The position numbers and the translations under genes are program-made. Source: a virus. From it: a DNA stretch of 23,387 nt. Shown piece after piece: positions 9,342 through 16,096 of the stretch; the stretch's first letter is position 1, and every line of letters begins with the position of its first letter. The stretch spans positions 1 to 23,387 of the IMG/VR virus record IMGVR_UViG_3300030099_001784; one strand, 5' to 3'. The notes beneath the pieces were generated by a model. That model saw only the letters and a program-made list of their open reading frames with translations. It had not been told where the DNA came from and did not search any database.

Positions 9342-9971
9342 TTGAAAATACCAGAAATAAATATACCTGACATACAAATACCAGAAGTTTACGTTCCACA
9401 AGTATCGTTACCAGGGTATGAACCTTTAAATGTAGAAACTATAGGTTGTAAATATTTTCATCGAGATGTTAAGAATACTGGTAACAGAAATTTATTGATA
9501 GACGATCCAAACGGGGTTGTAAGTAACTGTCCATATCCATCTTTTATTCCAATGAACTATCAGGCGGATCAATTGATTATTGTTGAGGAAGCTGCCGTTG
9601 TAAATGACGAACCAGCAAAGTTACCAGAAGGTAAACCACCTCAAGCTGAAATACCAAAAGAAAAGAAAAAAGGTGATGTATTTGTAGAATGTCCTGGTAA
9701 GAACGATCAAAGAGTAGGTGACTTTCGTAACGAAAAGAAGCTGGAACGTGTTGTAGGGCATAAAAGAAGCGAAGATGGAACTATATGCACCACGTTGTAT
9801 GAGGACGTTGCTTTCAAAGATCAGTACCTCCCAGAATTTAGCACTGTTGTCTCTACTGCTGCTATTGCTACTGTGGCTGCGACTACACCAATTATTCTCA
9901 ACCTTGTAAAACCGATAGTAAAAAACTTAATTAAGAAGGTAACATCAAAGAAGAAAACTAATCAGTCTTAA
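9342..9971 (+). CDS. IP-repeat protein with C-terminal membrane anchor, unknown function
   Basis: A 209-aa protein starting at a TTG immediately behind the previous stop. The N-terminus has a proline-periodic pattern (KIPEINIPDIQIPEVYVPQV, residues 2-21) likely to form an extended rod. The middle is charged and holds several cysteines (C36, and others near residues 64, 118 and 150), which may form disulfides. Residues about 168-190 (VVSTAAIATVAATTPIILNL) form a hydrophobic span followed by a Lys-rich tail, so a tail-anchored topology is likely. Similar N-termini occur in cyanophage proteins as far as I recall. The function is unknown; a virion or envelope role fits the late position. It meets the minus-strand operon tail to tail with a 14-base overlap. 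Confidence 0.7.
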   Translation: MKIPEINIPDIQIPEVYVPQVSLPGYEPLNVETIGCKYFHRDVKNTGNRNLLIDDPNGVVSNCPYPSFIPMNYQADQLIIVEEAAVVNDEPAKLPEGKPPQAEIPKEKKKGDVFVECPGKNDQRVGDFRNEKKLERVVGHKRSEDGTICTTLYEDVAFKDQYLPEFSTVVSTAAIATVAATTPIILNLVKPIVKNLIKKVTSKKKTNQS

Positions 9972-10671
9972 TTGTGTGCGTATGTGGTATAACTTGATTT
10001 GGTGGTACTGTTACTTTTATCCCTTCACAAATCTCTGCGTATTTTCCAACGAACTGTACTCCTAACTTTGCCTGTTCTCCACATACTTTTAGCCTAAATA
10101 ATGCAAGTTCTAATTTTGTCTTTTCGTATAATATTTTTTGATTTTTTATATTTACTTCTGTTGCTTTTAAACATAAGTCAGGTGCTTTACCTAACGGAAT
10201 ACTGATCTGTGCTGAGATCCCATAGTTCAAGTTATAGTTATCTTTTTCAAATCTTGGTGTCTCCTGCACATACTTTATAGCTCCAGTATCTTCATCATAA
10301 ATATTCTGTCTGGTAACGTATTCTATGGGTCGATTGAATGACCAAGCATCTGTCACATAAGGGGTAATTGTAAGACTAGGAGAACTACAAACAATACCTT
10401 GAGACATACGAAACTGAGGTGTTGATTGAGGTGCAATCATAGTTGCATTATTATTTACTGTACCCTGTGCATTAGAACTAGGACTTGCAACTGTTGTATT
10501 AGCCAAAACTCTTGTAGGACAAAGGATTAGAGCTATTGCCCAAAGGTAGCTTCTACGGTTACGGTGGTTGTTGTGTTTATTGTGCGATTTATTGTAGTTA
10601 TCGTGTCTAACCCTGGTGAGATTATCGTTTCTTGTAGAGAAAATGGAGATCCTTCTGTTACTATCTGCCAT
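9958..10671 (-). CDS. exported cyanophage protein with long basic N-region (237 aa)
   Basis: Last gene of the minus-strand operon. The mature part (from about N58) includes NYGISAQISIPLGKAPDLC and then a helical segment with LFRLKVCGEQAK, a pattern I recognise from cyanophage genomes without a known function. Four cysteines in the mature part suggest oxidising conditions. Residues 37-57 (RNRR, then a hydrophobic core at 43-51, then VLA|N) are a signal peptide h-region and cleavage site. The ATG at 10671 lies 139 bases inside the upstream gene and is preceded by GGAGAG at 9 bases, so this start has a ribosome site. No other ATG, GTG or TTG precedes the hydrophobic core. The first 39 residues are thus overprinted, very basic (many Arg, Asn, His) and atypically long for a signal peptide. 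Confidence 0.7.
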   Translation of the reverse strand: MADSNRRISIFSTRNDNLTRVRHDNYNKSHNKHNNHRNRRSYLWAIALILCPTRVLANTTVASPSSNAQGTVNNNATMIAPQSTPQFRMSQGIVCSSPSLTITPYVTDAWSFNRPIEYVTRQNIYDEDTGAIKYVQETPRFEKDNYNLNYGISAQISIPLGKAPDLCLKATEVNIKNQKILYEKTKLELALFRLKVCGEQAKLGVQFVGKYAEICEGIKVTVPPNQVIPHTHTIKTD

Positions 10672-10970
10672 CTAGGAACACTCTCCAAAGTAGGGCTGGT
10701 AAAAGAGAAGTTGACGTTGTTAATAGTTTGAGTAGCGTCTGCCTGTGGTGTCGGGTTGATATAACCATTCGTATCATTGCTCTTTATATTATTCCCACTC
10801 GCAGAATATGTATAACCTGTACGATATTGATGGCTTGTAATAGTTTCATTAATAATACTCTGGGATGTAGAATTAGTGGTTTGACTACCAGTACGAAAGG
10901 TAGGCACAACAGGATTTGCAAGGGTTCTTGCAGGTAATATCATTATTATTAGCAAAAACCATTTAGTCAA
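10533..10970 (-). CDS. small exported Thr/Asn-rich protein (145 aa)
   Basis: Third gene of the minus-strand operon, with its start overlapping the previous gene by 8 bases. Residues 1-18 (MTKWFLLIIMILPARTLA) are a clear Sec signal peptide, with predicted cleavage after A18. The mature protein is rich in Thr, Asn, Ser and Ile and has no cysteine. It shares short blocks with the 171-aa protein upstream: TYSxSGNNI, then GSxFSLxE. The two genes are therefore probably an old duplication. No catalytic motif is seen. The last 40 residues (TITTINRTINTTTTVTVEA) look beta-rich. The function is unknown; it would act in the periplasm or outer envelope. Confidence 0.7.
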   Translation of the reverse strand: MTKWFLLIIMILPARTLANPVVPTFRTGSQTTNSTSQSIINETITSHQYRTGYTYSASGNNIKSNDTNGYINPTPQADATQTINNVNFSFTSPTLESVPRWQIVTEGSPFSLQETIISPGLDTITTINRTINTTTTVTVEATFGQ

Positions 10971-11478
10971 TGGTGATCGTTACAGTTGTTTGTCCAATAC
11001 AGCTAGTACCTGACCCTCCAGCAGTACAAGTATGAACACCTGATGAAAGGCTAGTCATACCAAGAGATCCTGCTGTACCACCTGATCCTACTGTTGTCTG
11101 TCCTCCAAGATGGGGTAATGCAGCAATACCTGCTGATGGGGTAACAGCCGATGGTGTTGCATCACCCATAGTTACTGATTCTGTCAAACTAAATGCTGAT
11201 CCTGCACTTGTAATGGCCTTGTCAGTCTGAATCATTGCTGGAACTCCTGCTGTTAAGCTGCCTACATTTAATCCACCAATTGCACCAGAGGTTGTTGACC
11301 CTCCAGAAGTCACAGAAGGAGTAATGTTATTACCTGATAATGAATAAGTCGTTCCAAGCTTATTTGTAACGCTATATGGCATATCTACAGTAATCTGTGC
11401 AGATGTTGTGAACTTTTGAGTTATGTCTGCAAAAGTTGCTGTTGGCAGTAAAAGCAAAAGTGGTAAAAGTCTTTTCAT
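10963..11478 (-). CDS. small exported Gly/Ser/Thr-rich protein (171 aa)
   Basis: Second gene of the minus-strand operon, coupled to the preceding gene by an ATGA overlap. Residues 1-17 (MKRLLPLLLLLPTATFA) are a textbook Sec signal peptide. The mature part is low-complexity Gly/Ser/Thr/Ala with blocks TTYSLSGNNI and SAFSLTESVTMGD that recur in the 145-aa neighbour. There are two cysteines near the end (HTCTAGGSGTSC), possibly a disulfide loop. It looks like a beta-rich surface or periplasmic protein. I recognise similar signal-peptide proteins in cyanophages but cannot name a function. Confidence 0.72.
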   Translation of the reverse strand: MKRLLPLLLLLPTATFADITQKFTTSAQITVDMPYSVTNKLGTTYSLSGNNITPSVTSGGSTTSGAIGGLNVGSLTAGVPAMIQTDKAITSAGSAFSLTESVTMGDATPSAVTPSAGIAALPHLGGQTTVGSGGTAGSLGMTSLSSGVHTCTAGGSGTSCIGQTTVTITID

Positions 11479-11903
11479 GATTTTGATTTGTCTTTGTTTT
11501 TGTCTACAACTTCAGCACCAATAATTTTTAGTGGTGTTTCTATTCTAATGGTTTGATAACCACCTGACTGTGTAGCTAATAACTGTTCCACTTCTTTCTT
11601 GTTCAATGGCTTATCTTCCTTCTTATATGTGCCATCACCTCTTTTCTTAGCACCCTCTAATCCAAAACTAGCTAATGCACCTGTTAGAAGCGAAGCAGGG
11701 AAAGTTATATCTTTTGGTTCTGTGCTGTATCCAGGTATTGTTATGTAGTTTAAAGAAACTATAAAACCACTCCAACCGACAACAACAAGTCTTACTACGA
11801 CTGAAATAAAAGCTAATTGTTCTTCTTTATCTTCAATCGTATTCTTTATCTTTTGAAGAGGATTAGGCTTTTTCTGTTCGTCCATGTTCTTGTTTTCTGT
11901 CAT
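11475..11903 (-). CDS. two-span membrane protein, holin-like candidate (142 aa)
   Basis: First gene of the minus-strand operon. The N-terminus is charged. A strong hydrophobic span lies at about 30-52 (LAFISVVVRLVVVGWSGFIV) and a weaker one at about 66-84 (ITFPASLLTGALASFGLEG), followed by KKRGDG and a charged C-terminal tail. Size, topology and the ASFGLEGAKKR-like end of the second span recall phage holins, and no other holin is visible in the window, but this is only resemblance. It is followed by genes for three exported proteins. It starts 27 bases from the divergent gene at 11931, leaving little room for promoters. Confidence 0.55.
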   Translation of the reverse strand: MTENKNMDEQKKPNPLQKIKNTIEDKEEQLAFISVVVRLVVVGWSGFIVSLNYITIPGYSTEPKDITFPASLLTGALASFGLEGAKKRGDGTYKKEDKPLNKKEVEQLLATQSGGYQTIRIETPLKIIGAEVVDKNKDKSKS

Positions 11904-11930
11904 AATAGGTATAGATAAATGCTTTGAAAA

Positions 11931-12161
11931 GTGATTGAAGTAGTAGCAGCAGTAGGTGGAGCTTTGCTAACAGCTTGTTTTGTTTCTGTTGGTTCTATTT
12001 CCTATAGAGGAAGACAATCAAGAGATGATCTTGTAAGAAATACAACTGCAATAGAGTTATTAACAGATAAAATTGATTCTATGGATGATAATATGAAAGA
12101 AATTTTTCATAGATTAAAAGAAGTAGAACTTGCTGTAGTAGAACTTAAACCTAGAAGATAG
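11931..12161 (+). CDS. small membrane-anchored coiled-coil protein (76 aa)
   Basis: GTG start. Residues about 3-22 (EVVAAVGGALLTACFVSVGS) form one membrane span, followed by a basic stretch and a coiled coil over about 33-72 (heptad-like LLTDKIDSMDDNMKEIFHRL and on). Topology resembles an inner-membrane spanin or haemolysin-XhlA-like accessory protein, so a part in lysis is possible. No outer-membrane partner or lipobox was found. Divergent from the holin-like gene; an 8-bp hairpin follows directly. Confidence 0.6.
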   Translation: MIEVVAAVGGALLTACFVSVGSISYRGRQSRDDLVRNTTAIELLTDKIDSMDDNMKEIFHRLKEVELAVVELKPRR

Positions 12162-12163
12162 AA

Positions 12164-12188
12164 AAGCCCTAGATGGGGAATAGGGCTT
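12164..12188. terminator. hairpin terminator, better placed for minus-strand transcripts
   Basis: AAGCCCTA and TAGGGCTT form a perfect 8-bp stem around a 9-base loop. On the minus strand the stem is followed by TTTTC, on the + strand only by ATTG. It may therefore end the antisense transcript coming from the 12931-12707 gene, and serve weakly in the other direction. Confidence 0.55.
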
Positions 12189-12189
12189 A

Positions 12190-12210
12190 TTGACTTGTGC
12201 GAGGAGTCAA
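12190..12210. other. second small hairpin next to the terminator
   Basis: TTGACT and AGTCAA enclose a 9-base loop with GAGG. TTGACT could also be read as a -35 box with CAAAAT 17 bases on, but the -10 is poor, so I do not call a promoter. Confidence 0.3.
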
Positions 12211-12260
12211 GCCAAAATTAGCAAATATATACATAATTGGGAAGTATATAACTAAAACCT

Positions 12261-12422
12261 ATGCTTGCAATCATCAGACCAATCCTCTTCACCTTCCTCA
12301 GATCCAAAGCAATAAGACAACTTGCACTAGATCTGGTTCGTGCCTGTGTACAAAAAACTGATAATGATGTCGATGACAGATTATGCGATATGTTGGAGCA
12401 GGCATTATTTCCAGGTAAATGA
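12261..12422 (+). CDS. small conserved-looking protein (53 aa)
   Basis: ATG start and TGA stop, with an ATGA overlap into the next gene at 12419, which strongly supports translation. The N-terminus is hydrophobic-amphipathic (MLAIIRPILFTFLRSKAIRQ), then LALDLVRACVQKTDNDVDDR and an ending LFPGK. It could lie on the membrane surface. I recall proteins of this shape near the lysis or packaging genes of cyanophages, with no known role. Confidence 0.65.
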   Translation: MLAIIRPILFTFLRSKAIRQLALDLVRACVQKTDNDVDDRLCDMLEQALFPGK

Positions 12423-12748
12423 ACCATCAGGAATTTTTTGAAGTTCTCATTGGTACTACACCACCCGAAATAGAACTTGATATTGAAATCAGAAGAAGAG
12501 AAATCAAAGAGATGCCTAACGAAGTCGTTAGAGAAATCTGTCTTCAGTTAATGAAAGATAATAAATTACAGGATTTTCTCATCATGGCTGCCATAGATCG
12601 TATATCAGATATGAATACAAAGCTTATACGCCATGAAATATCAGAACATCACAGAACAAATAACATAAAACCAGCTAAAAAGAAAAAATATAAGACAAGA
12701 AAGACACTACTCGATAGGTTTAAGACTATGCTGAGCGTGTTCAGATGA
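12419..12748 (+). CDS. hypothetical protein (109 aa), translationally coupled
   Basis: Starts inside the stop of the 53-aa gene (ATGA). Mostly helical: an acidic N-terminal half (EIELDIEIRRREIKEMPNE) and a very basic C-terminus (KPAKKKKYKTRKTLLDRFK), which could bind nucleic acid. No motif was recognised. The 3' end overlaps the convergent minus-strand gene by 42 bases. Confidence 0.6.
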   Translation: MNHQEFFEVLIGTTPPEIELDIEIRRREIKEMPNEVVREICLQLMKDNKLQDFLIMAAIDRISDMNTKLIRHEISEHHRTNNIKPAKKKKYKTRKTLLDRFKTMLSVFR

Positions 12749-12931
12749 CCTTTTATCGTCCCATAACACTGTGTAATAGTATTGATTAGCACCAACACTA
12801 TTTGTCTTTGCTATAGCTTCTGTAACTGTTCCTATATGTTTCTTATATTTACTACCTGAGTAGCCAATCGTATGGTTTCTTACGACACGATCATCAATCT
12901 TAAACCTTTGTCCTACTATCTTGATAGGCAT
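12707..12931 (-). CDS. small basic beta-type protein of a cyanophage family (74 aa)
   Basis: The pattern FKIDDRVVRNHTIGYSG, then GTVTEA, then YYYTVLWDDKRSSEHAQH is one I recognise as recurrent in cyanophages: a short barrel-like fold similar to KOW/SH3 proteins, with an invariant-looking SEHAQH end. The function is unknown. It is the only minus-strand gene in the packaging area and overlaps the end of the 109-aa gene. It is separated by 44 bases from the divergent terS-like gene. Confidence 0.65.
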   Translation of the reverse strand: MPIKIVGQRFKIDDRVVRNHTIGYSGSKYKKHIGTVTEAIAKTNSVGANQYYYTVLWDDKRSSEHAQHSLKPIE

Positions 12932-12975
12932 AATTTTCTAAAACAGGGTATATTGGTTTCAAGAACATTTTAACT

Positions 12976-13203
12976 ATGGAAAAAGCAAATAAATTAGAAT
13001 TATTAGAAACCCTTCATACAGTTCTCATACAAGAATTGTTAGACAAGGTAAAAAGTGGAGCAGCAAAACCTGGTGATCTTAACGTAGCAAGACAACTGTT
13101 GAAGGATAATGGTATTGAATGTATTCCAACAGAGAAGAGTCCTATGGAAGATCTTATGTCCAACCTTCCAGACCTTGATGTAATACCTGCTTTAGAAAGA
13201 TAG
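12976..13203 (+). CDS. terS: terminase small subunit, T7 gp18-like
   Basis: A 75-aa protein (T7 gp18 is 89 aa). It has helical ELLDKVKSGAAKPGDLNVARQ followed by LKDNGIECIPT and an acidic/hydrophobic end (DLMSNLPDLD), the pattern of cyanopodovirus and T7-like small terminases. TerS binds the concatemer and loads the large subunit for packaging. It sits two genes before terL, as expected, but a methyltransferase-like gene is inserted between the two subunits. That gene's TTG start follows its stop by one base. No Shine-Dalgarno is visible. Confidence 0.75.
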   Translation: MEKANKLELLETLHTVLIQELLDKVKSGAAKPGDLNVARQLLKDNGIECIPTEKSPMEDLMSNLPDLDVIPALER

Positions 13204-13204
13204 T

Positions 13205-13801
13205 TTGAAAGTTCTTGTAGCCTGTGAATACTCTGGCAGAGTAAGAGATGCCTTTATATCACAGGGGCATGATGCCATAAGTTGTGATCTACTGCCTACA
13301 GAGGTGGAAGGACCACACTATCAGGGAGATGTCAGAGACATCCTCTATGATGGTTTTGATTTGATGATTGCACACCCCAGTTGTCAGCACCTTGCAGTAT
13401 CAGGAGCAGCACACTTCTGGAGAAAAAAGAAAGAACAGAAAGAATCATTAGACTTTGTAAGACTGCTGATGAACGCACCGATACAGAGATGGTGTATAGA
13501 AAACCCTGTAAGTGTTATCAGTTCTGCCATAAGACAACCAGATCAGACAATACAGCCTTGGATGTTTGGTCATGGAGAGACAAAGGCAACATGCCTGTGG
13601 CTTAAGAACCTACCAAAACTAAGACCTACAGATATTGTTGAGGGTAGAGAACCAAGAGTGCATATGATGCCACCAGGACCTGACAGGTGGAAAGACAGAT
13701 CTCGTACCTATGATGGAATAGCACTGGCAATGAGCCAGCAATGGACAGAAGACAATCCTATTCAACTAAGCTTTCTTGAACAATATGCAACCGCTTCCTG
13801 A
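13205..13801 (+). CDS. cytosine-methyltransferase-like protein between the terminase genes
   Basis: A 198-aa protein with a TTG start. It begins MKVLVACEYSGRVRDAF, a Rossmann-type start like SAM-binding motif I. It has D28 in ISCDLLP, then DLMIAHPSCQHL (residues 52-63), where C60 falls where C5-cytosine methyltransferases have the catalytic Pro-Cys, and IENPVSVI with E99-N100, like motif VI (ENV). The usual proline before the cysteine is replaced by serine (HPSC), and the C-terminal target-recognition and motif IX-X regions of full enzymes are missing, so activity is uncertain. Phage proteins of this type are often annotated as DNA methylase. In this slot T7 carries lysis genes 18.5/18.7. The stop overlaps the start of terL by 17 bases. 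Confidence 0.65.
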   Translation: MKVLVACEYSGRVRDAFISQGHDAISCDLLPTEVEGPHYQGDVRDILYDGFDLMIAHPSCQHLAVSGAAHFWRKKKEQKESLDFVRLLMNAPIQRWCIENPVSVISSAIRQPDQTIQPWMFGHGETKATCLWLKNLPKLRPTDIVEGREPRVHMMPPGPDRWKDRSRTYDGIALAMSQQWTEDNPIQLSFLEQYATAS

Positions 13802-15506
13802 GAAACTACAAGACTTTAGATACTTTCTAATCATAACGTGGCGTCATCTTAACCTACCTGACCCCACACCAGTTCAATTAGACATAGCTGAGTATTTACA
13901 GCATGGACCTCGTAGAAAGATCATACAGGCGTTTAGAGGCGTAGGTAAAAGTTGGATAACAAGTACTTATGTCGTATGGAAACTACGGATGAATCCACAA
14001 CTAAAGTTCCTTGTAGTCTCTGCAAGTAAAGACAGAGCAGATAATTTCTCTACTTTCACCATGCGTCTTATCAATGAGATGCCAATATTAGCTCCACTGC
14101 GTCCAGAAGACACTCAGAGGAACTCAAAGATAAGTTTTGATGTTGGGCCTGCATCTGCTGATCATGCCCCTTCAGTAAAGTCTCAGGGTGTCTTAGGACA
14201 GATGGCTGGTAGTAGAGCAGATGAAGTGATTGCTGATGATGTGGAAGTACCAAATAACAGCTTTACTCAACCAATGAGAGACAAGTTAAGTGAAGCTGTA
14301 AAAGAATTTGATGCCATACTGAAACCTAACGGTAAAATTACCTTTCTTGGTACTCCACAAACAGAACAATCTCTTTACCTAACCCTTGAAGAGCGTGGAT
14401 ATACAACACGCATATGGACTGCACGTTATCCAGAACTTAAAAACAATTATGGAGATAGATTAGCTCCTAAATTAGCTCAGAGGCTATCAGAAGAGCTTGT
14501 AAAGCCTAAAGATCCTGTTGACCCTGATAGATTCTCATCAATAGACCTCATGGAACGTGAAGCCTCCTACGGACGTTCTGGGTTCTCTTTACAGTTCATG
14601 CTAGATACTTCTCTATCAGACCAGGATAGATACCCTCTAAAGCTATCAGATCTAATCATCAGCAGTGTCAACCCAGATCATGCACCAGAAAAGGTGATTT
14701 GGTCATCCTCTCCCGAATACGTCATCAAAGAATTACCCTGTGTAGGTTTTAATGGAGACCATTTCTACAGACCTGCACAGCAATTCGGTGACTGGATTGA
14801 ATATACAGGCTCTGTTATGTTCATTGACCCCTCTGGTAAAGGACGTGACGCAACAGGATACGCTGTAGTCAAAATGCTTAACGGTAACCTTTACGTTCCT
14901 GATGCTGGTGGACTAAACGGTGGTTATTCAGACGCTGTATTAACAACACTATCCAAAATAGCCAAGACAAATAAGGTAAACACCATACTCGTTGAGTCAA
15001 ATATGGGTGGCGGTATGTTCGCTGAACTCCTAAAACCTTTCCTTCTCCGCTATCACCCCTGTGAAGTACAAGACGTACGCAATACAAAGACTAAAGAATT
15101 ACGCATCATAGACACCTTAGAACCAGTAATGAACTCTCACAGGCTTATATTCGACCGCAAGGTAGTGGAAAAAGACTATAGATCTAACCCTAATGAAGCA
15201 CCAGAACGTAAATTAAAACTTCAACTCTTCTATCAGATGTCTCGCATAACAAAACACAGAGGTTCTCTTGTACACGATGACATACTTGATGCTCTATCAG
15301 GTGCAGTAGCCTACTGGACTGAGTATATGAACCAAGATGAAGACAGAAACATCAAATCTCGTAAAGATGAATTACTAAGAGTTCACTTAGATAACTGGGG
15401 GTCTTACCTAAACAACACCGTCACCCAAACAGCCCTCGGAATGTCCCCCACTCAGATAAGTAATTCTAATGGTTCCTCTGATGGATTCATTAATAATTCT
15501 TATTAG
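13785..15506 (+). CDS. terL: terminase large subunit, T7 gp19-like
   Basis: A 573-aa protein from the ATG at 13785. A TTG at 13776 would add three residues. The similarity to T7 gp19 is recognisable by eye: AFRGVGKSW with K55-S56 (ATP-binding Walker A), VVSASKDRAD, FDVGPASADHAPSVKSQG, GSRADEVIADDVEVP with D151-D152 (Walker B), and FLGTPQTE (coupling motif). The C-terminal RNase H-like nuclease has D348 in FIDPSGKGRD, E404 in VESNMGGG and D498 in HDDILDAL. It is the ATP-driven packaging motor and also cuts concatemers at the genome ends. Codons here end in C more often than in the structural genes upstream. It is the last late gene; a repeat-rich non-coding region follows directly. Confidence 0.95.
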   Translation: MQPLPEKLQDFRYFLIITWRHLNLPDPTPVQLDIAEYLQHGPRRKIIQAFRGVGKSWITSTYVVWKLRMNPQLKFLVVSASKDRADNFSTFTMRLINEMPILAPLRPEDTQRNSKISFDVGPASADHAPSVKSQGVLGQMAGSRADEVIADDVEVPNNSFTQPMRDKLSEAVKEFDAILKPNGKITFLGTPQTEQSLYLTLEERGYTTRIWTARYPELKNNYGDRLAPKLAQRLSEELVKPKDPVDPDRFSSIDLMEREASYGRSGFSLQFMLDTSLSDQDRYPLKLSDLIISSVNPDHAPEKVIWSSSPEYVIKELPCVGFNGDHFYRPAQQFGDWIEYTGSVMFIDPSGKGRDATGYAVVKMLNGNLYVPDAGGLNGGYSDAVLTTLSKIAKTNKVNTILVESNMGGGMFAELLKPFLLRYHPCEVQDVRNTKTKELRIIDTLEPVMNSHRLIFDRKVVEKDYRSNPNEAPERKLKLQLFYQMSRITKHRGSLVHDDILDALSGAVAYWTEYMNQDEDRNIKSRKDELLRVHLDNWGSYLNNTVTQTALGMSPTQISNSNGSSDGFINNSY

Positions 15507-15575
15507 GTCGCATCTGTAGATAAATAACACCCTTTCTATTATGAAAGGGGGGGACTATAGGGGGGGATAGCGACC
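15506..15575. repeat. nested palindromes directly after terL
   Basis: Outer arms GGTCGC (15506-15511) and GCGACC (15570-15575) enclose an inner perfect hairpin CCCTTTC-TATTAT-GAAAGGG (15530-15549) and a G-rich segment around CTATAG with seven G on either side. No U-run follows, so it is not a standard terminator. It could be a transcription pause or a packaging-cut structure. Confidence 0.6.
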
Positions 15576-15749
15576 ATAGATCCCATAAGTAATTAAAGAC
15601 CTAAAATAAGTAGTTAATAGATACTAAATAAGCAGTGAACAAGTAGAAAATAAGACTACATTAGCAGTAAATAAGCAGATGATAGTTGTTAATAGTTGAT
15701 ACACAAGACTAACCGCCTACAGCAACCTAAAATAAAATATATAAGATCC

Positions 15750-15835
15750 CTATAAGACATCTCTGGGCAGTCTATAGGGATCTTATAGATACCTATAGGA
15801 CATCTCTGGGCAGTCTATAGGGATCTTATAGATAC
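15750..15835. repeat. 43-bp tandem repeat with T7-promoter-like cores
   Basis: Two copies (15750-15792 and 15793-15835) differ at one base (CTATAA versus CTATAG near the start). Each contains CATCTCTGGGCAG and then TCTATAGGGATCTTATAG. The first copy is also palindromic with flanking sequence: AGATCCCTATA (15744-15754) against TATAGGGATCT. CTATAGGG is the initiation core of the T7 promoter, so each unit might hold a phage polymerase promoter. That is unproven. Confidence 0.85.
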
Positions 15836-15935
15836 CTATAGATAACTCTTATAGATAACTATAGATACCCATAGATATCTTTTAGTTATCCTATAGATAT
15901 CCTATAGTTACCCTTAGGTATCTTTAAGTAACTCT
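15835..15935. repeat. array of about 10-11-base TATAGATA(C/T) units
   Basis: Units such as CCTATAGATAAC, ATAGATACCC, ATAGATATC and CCTATAGTTACC follow one another. TAG steps fall at 15839, 15852, 15862, 15872, 15883, 15894, 15905 and 15915, spacings of 13, 10, 10, 11, 11, 11 and 10 bases. This is close to one DNA turn per unit, degrading towards TTAAGTAAC near 15930. T7 has arrays of a CCTAAAG heptamer beside its terminal repeat (SRL/SRR), a possible counterpart. Confidence 0.75.
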
Positions 15936-16079
15936 TAAATCAGGTCTAAAAACTTTTTGGAACAAAAATTTGAAGGGTTTACGCATATATACAAAAACAA
16001 AATTTACCCCTATGCATAGACTTTTTTCTGTAGATTTTGTAGTTAGTCTTTGTAAATAATTCATATGACTAGGTTTTTA

Positions 16080-16096
16080 CTGGACTTATAATCCAG
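16080..16096 (+). other. hairpin resembling a tRNA anticodon arm
   Basis: CTGGA-CTTATAA-TCCAG is a 5-bp stem with a 7-base loop that fits the C-U-NNN-A-A anticodon loop pattern. Bases 16083-16096 match the attP segment at 20732-20745 in 13 of 14 positions. No D-arm, T-arm or acceptor stem is seen around it, so it is not a tRNA gene. Confidence 0.45.

Noticed and set aside
10728-10937. + strand 69-aa ORF
   Set aside because: Antisense to the 145-aa exported protein, which has a clear signal peptide.
12218-12427. Minus-strand 69-aa ORF
   Set aside because: It lies antisense to the ATGA-coupled 53-aa gene, which has better support.
15744-15935. CRISPR array
   Set aside because: The units are directly abutting or 10-11 bases long, with no unique spacers.
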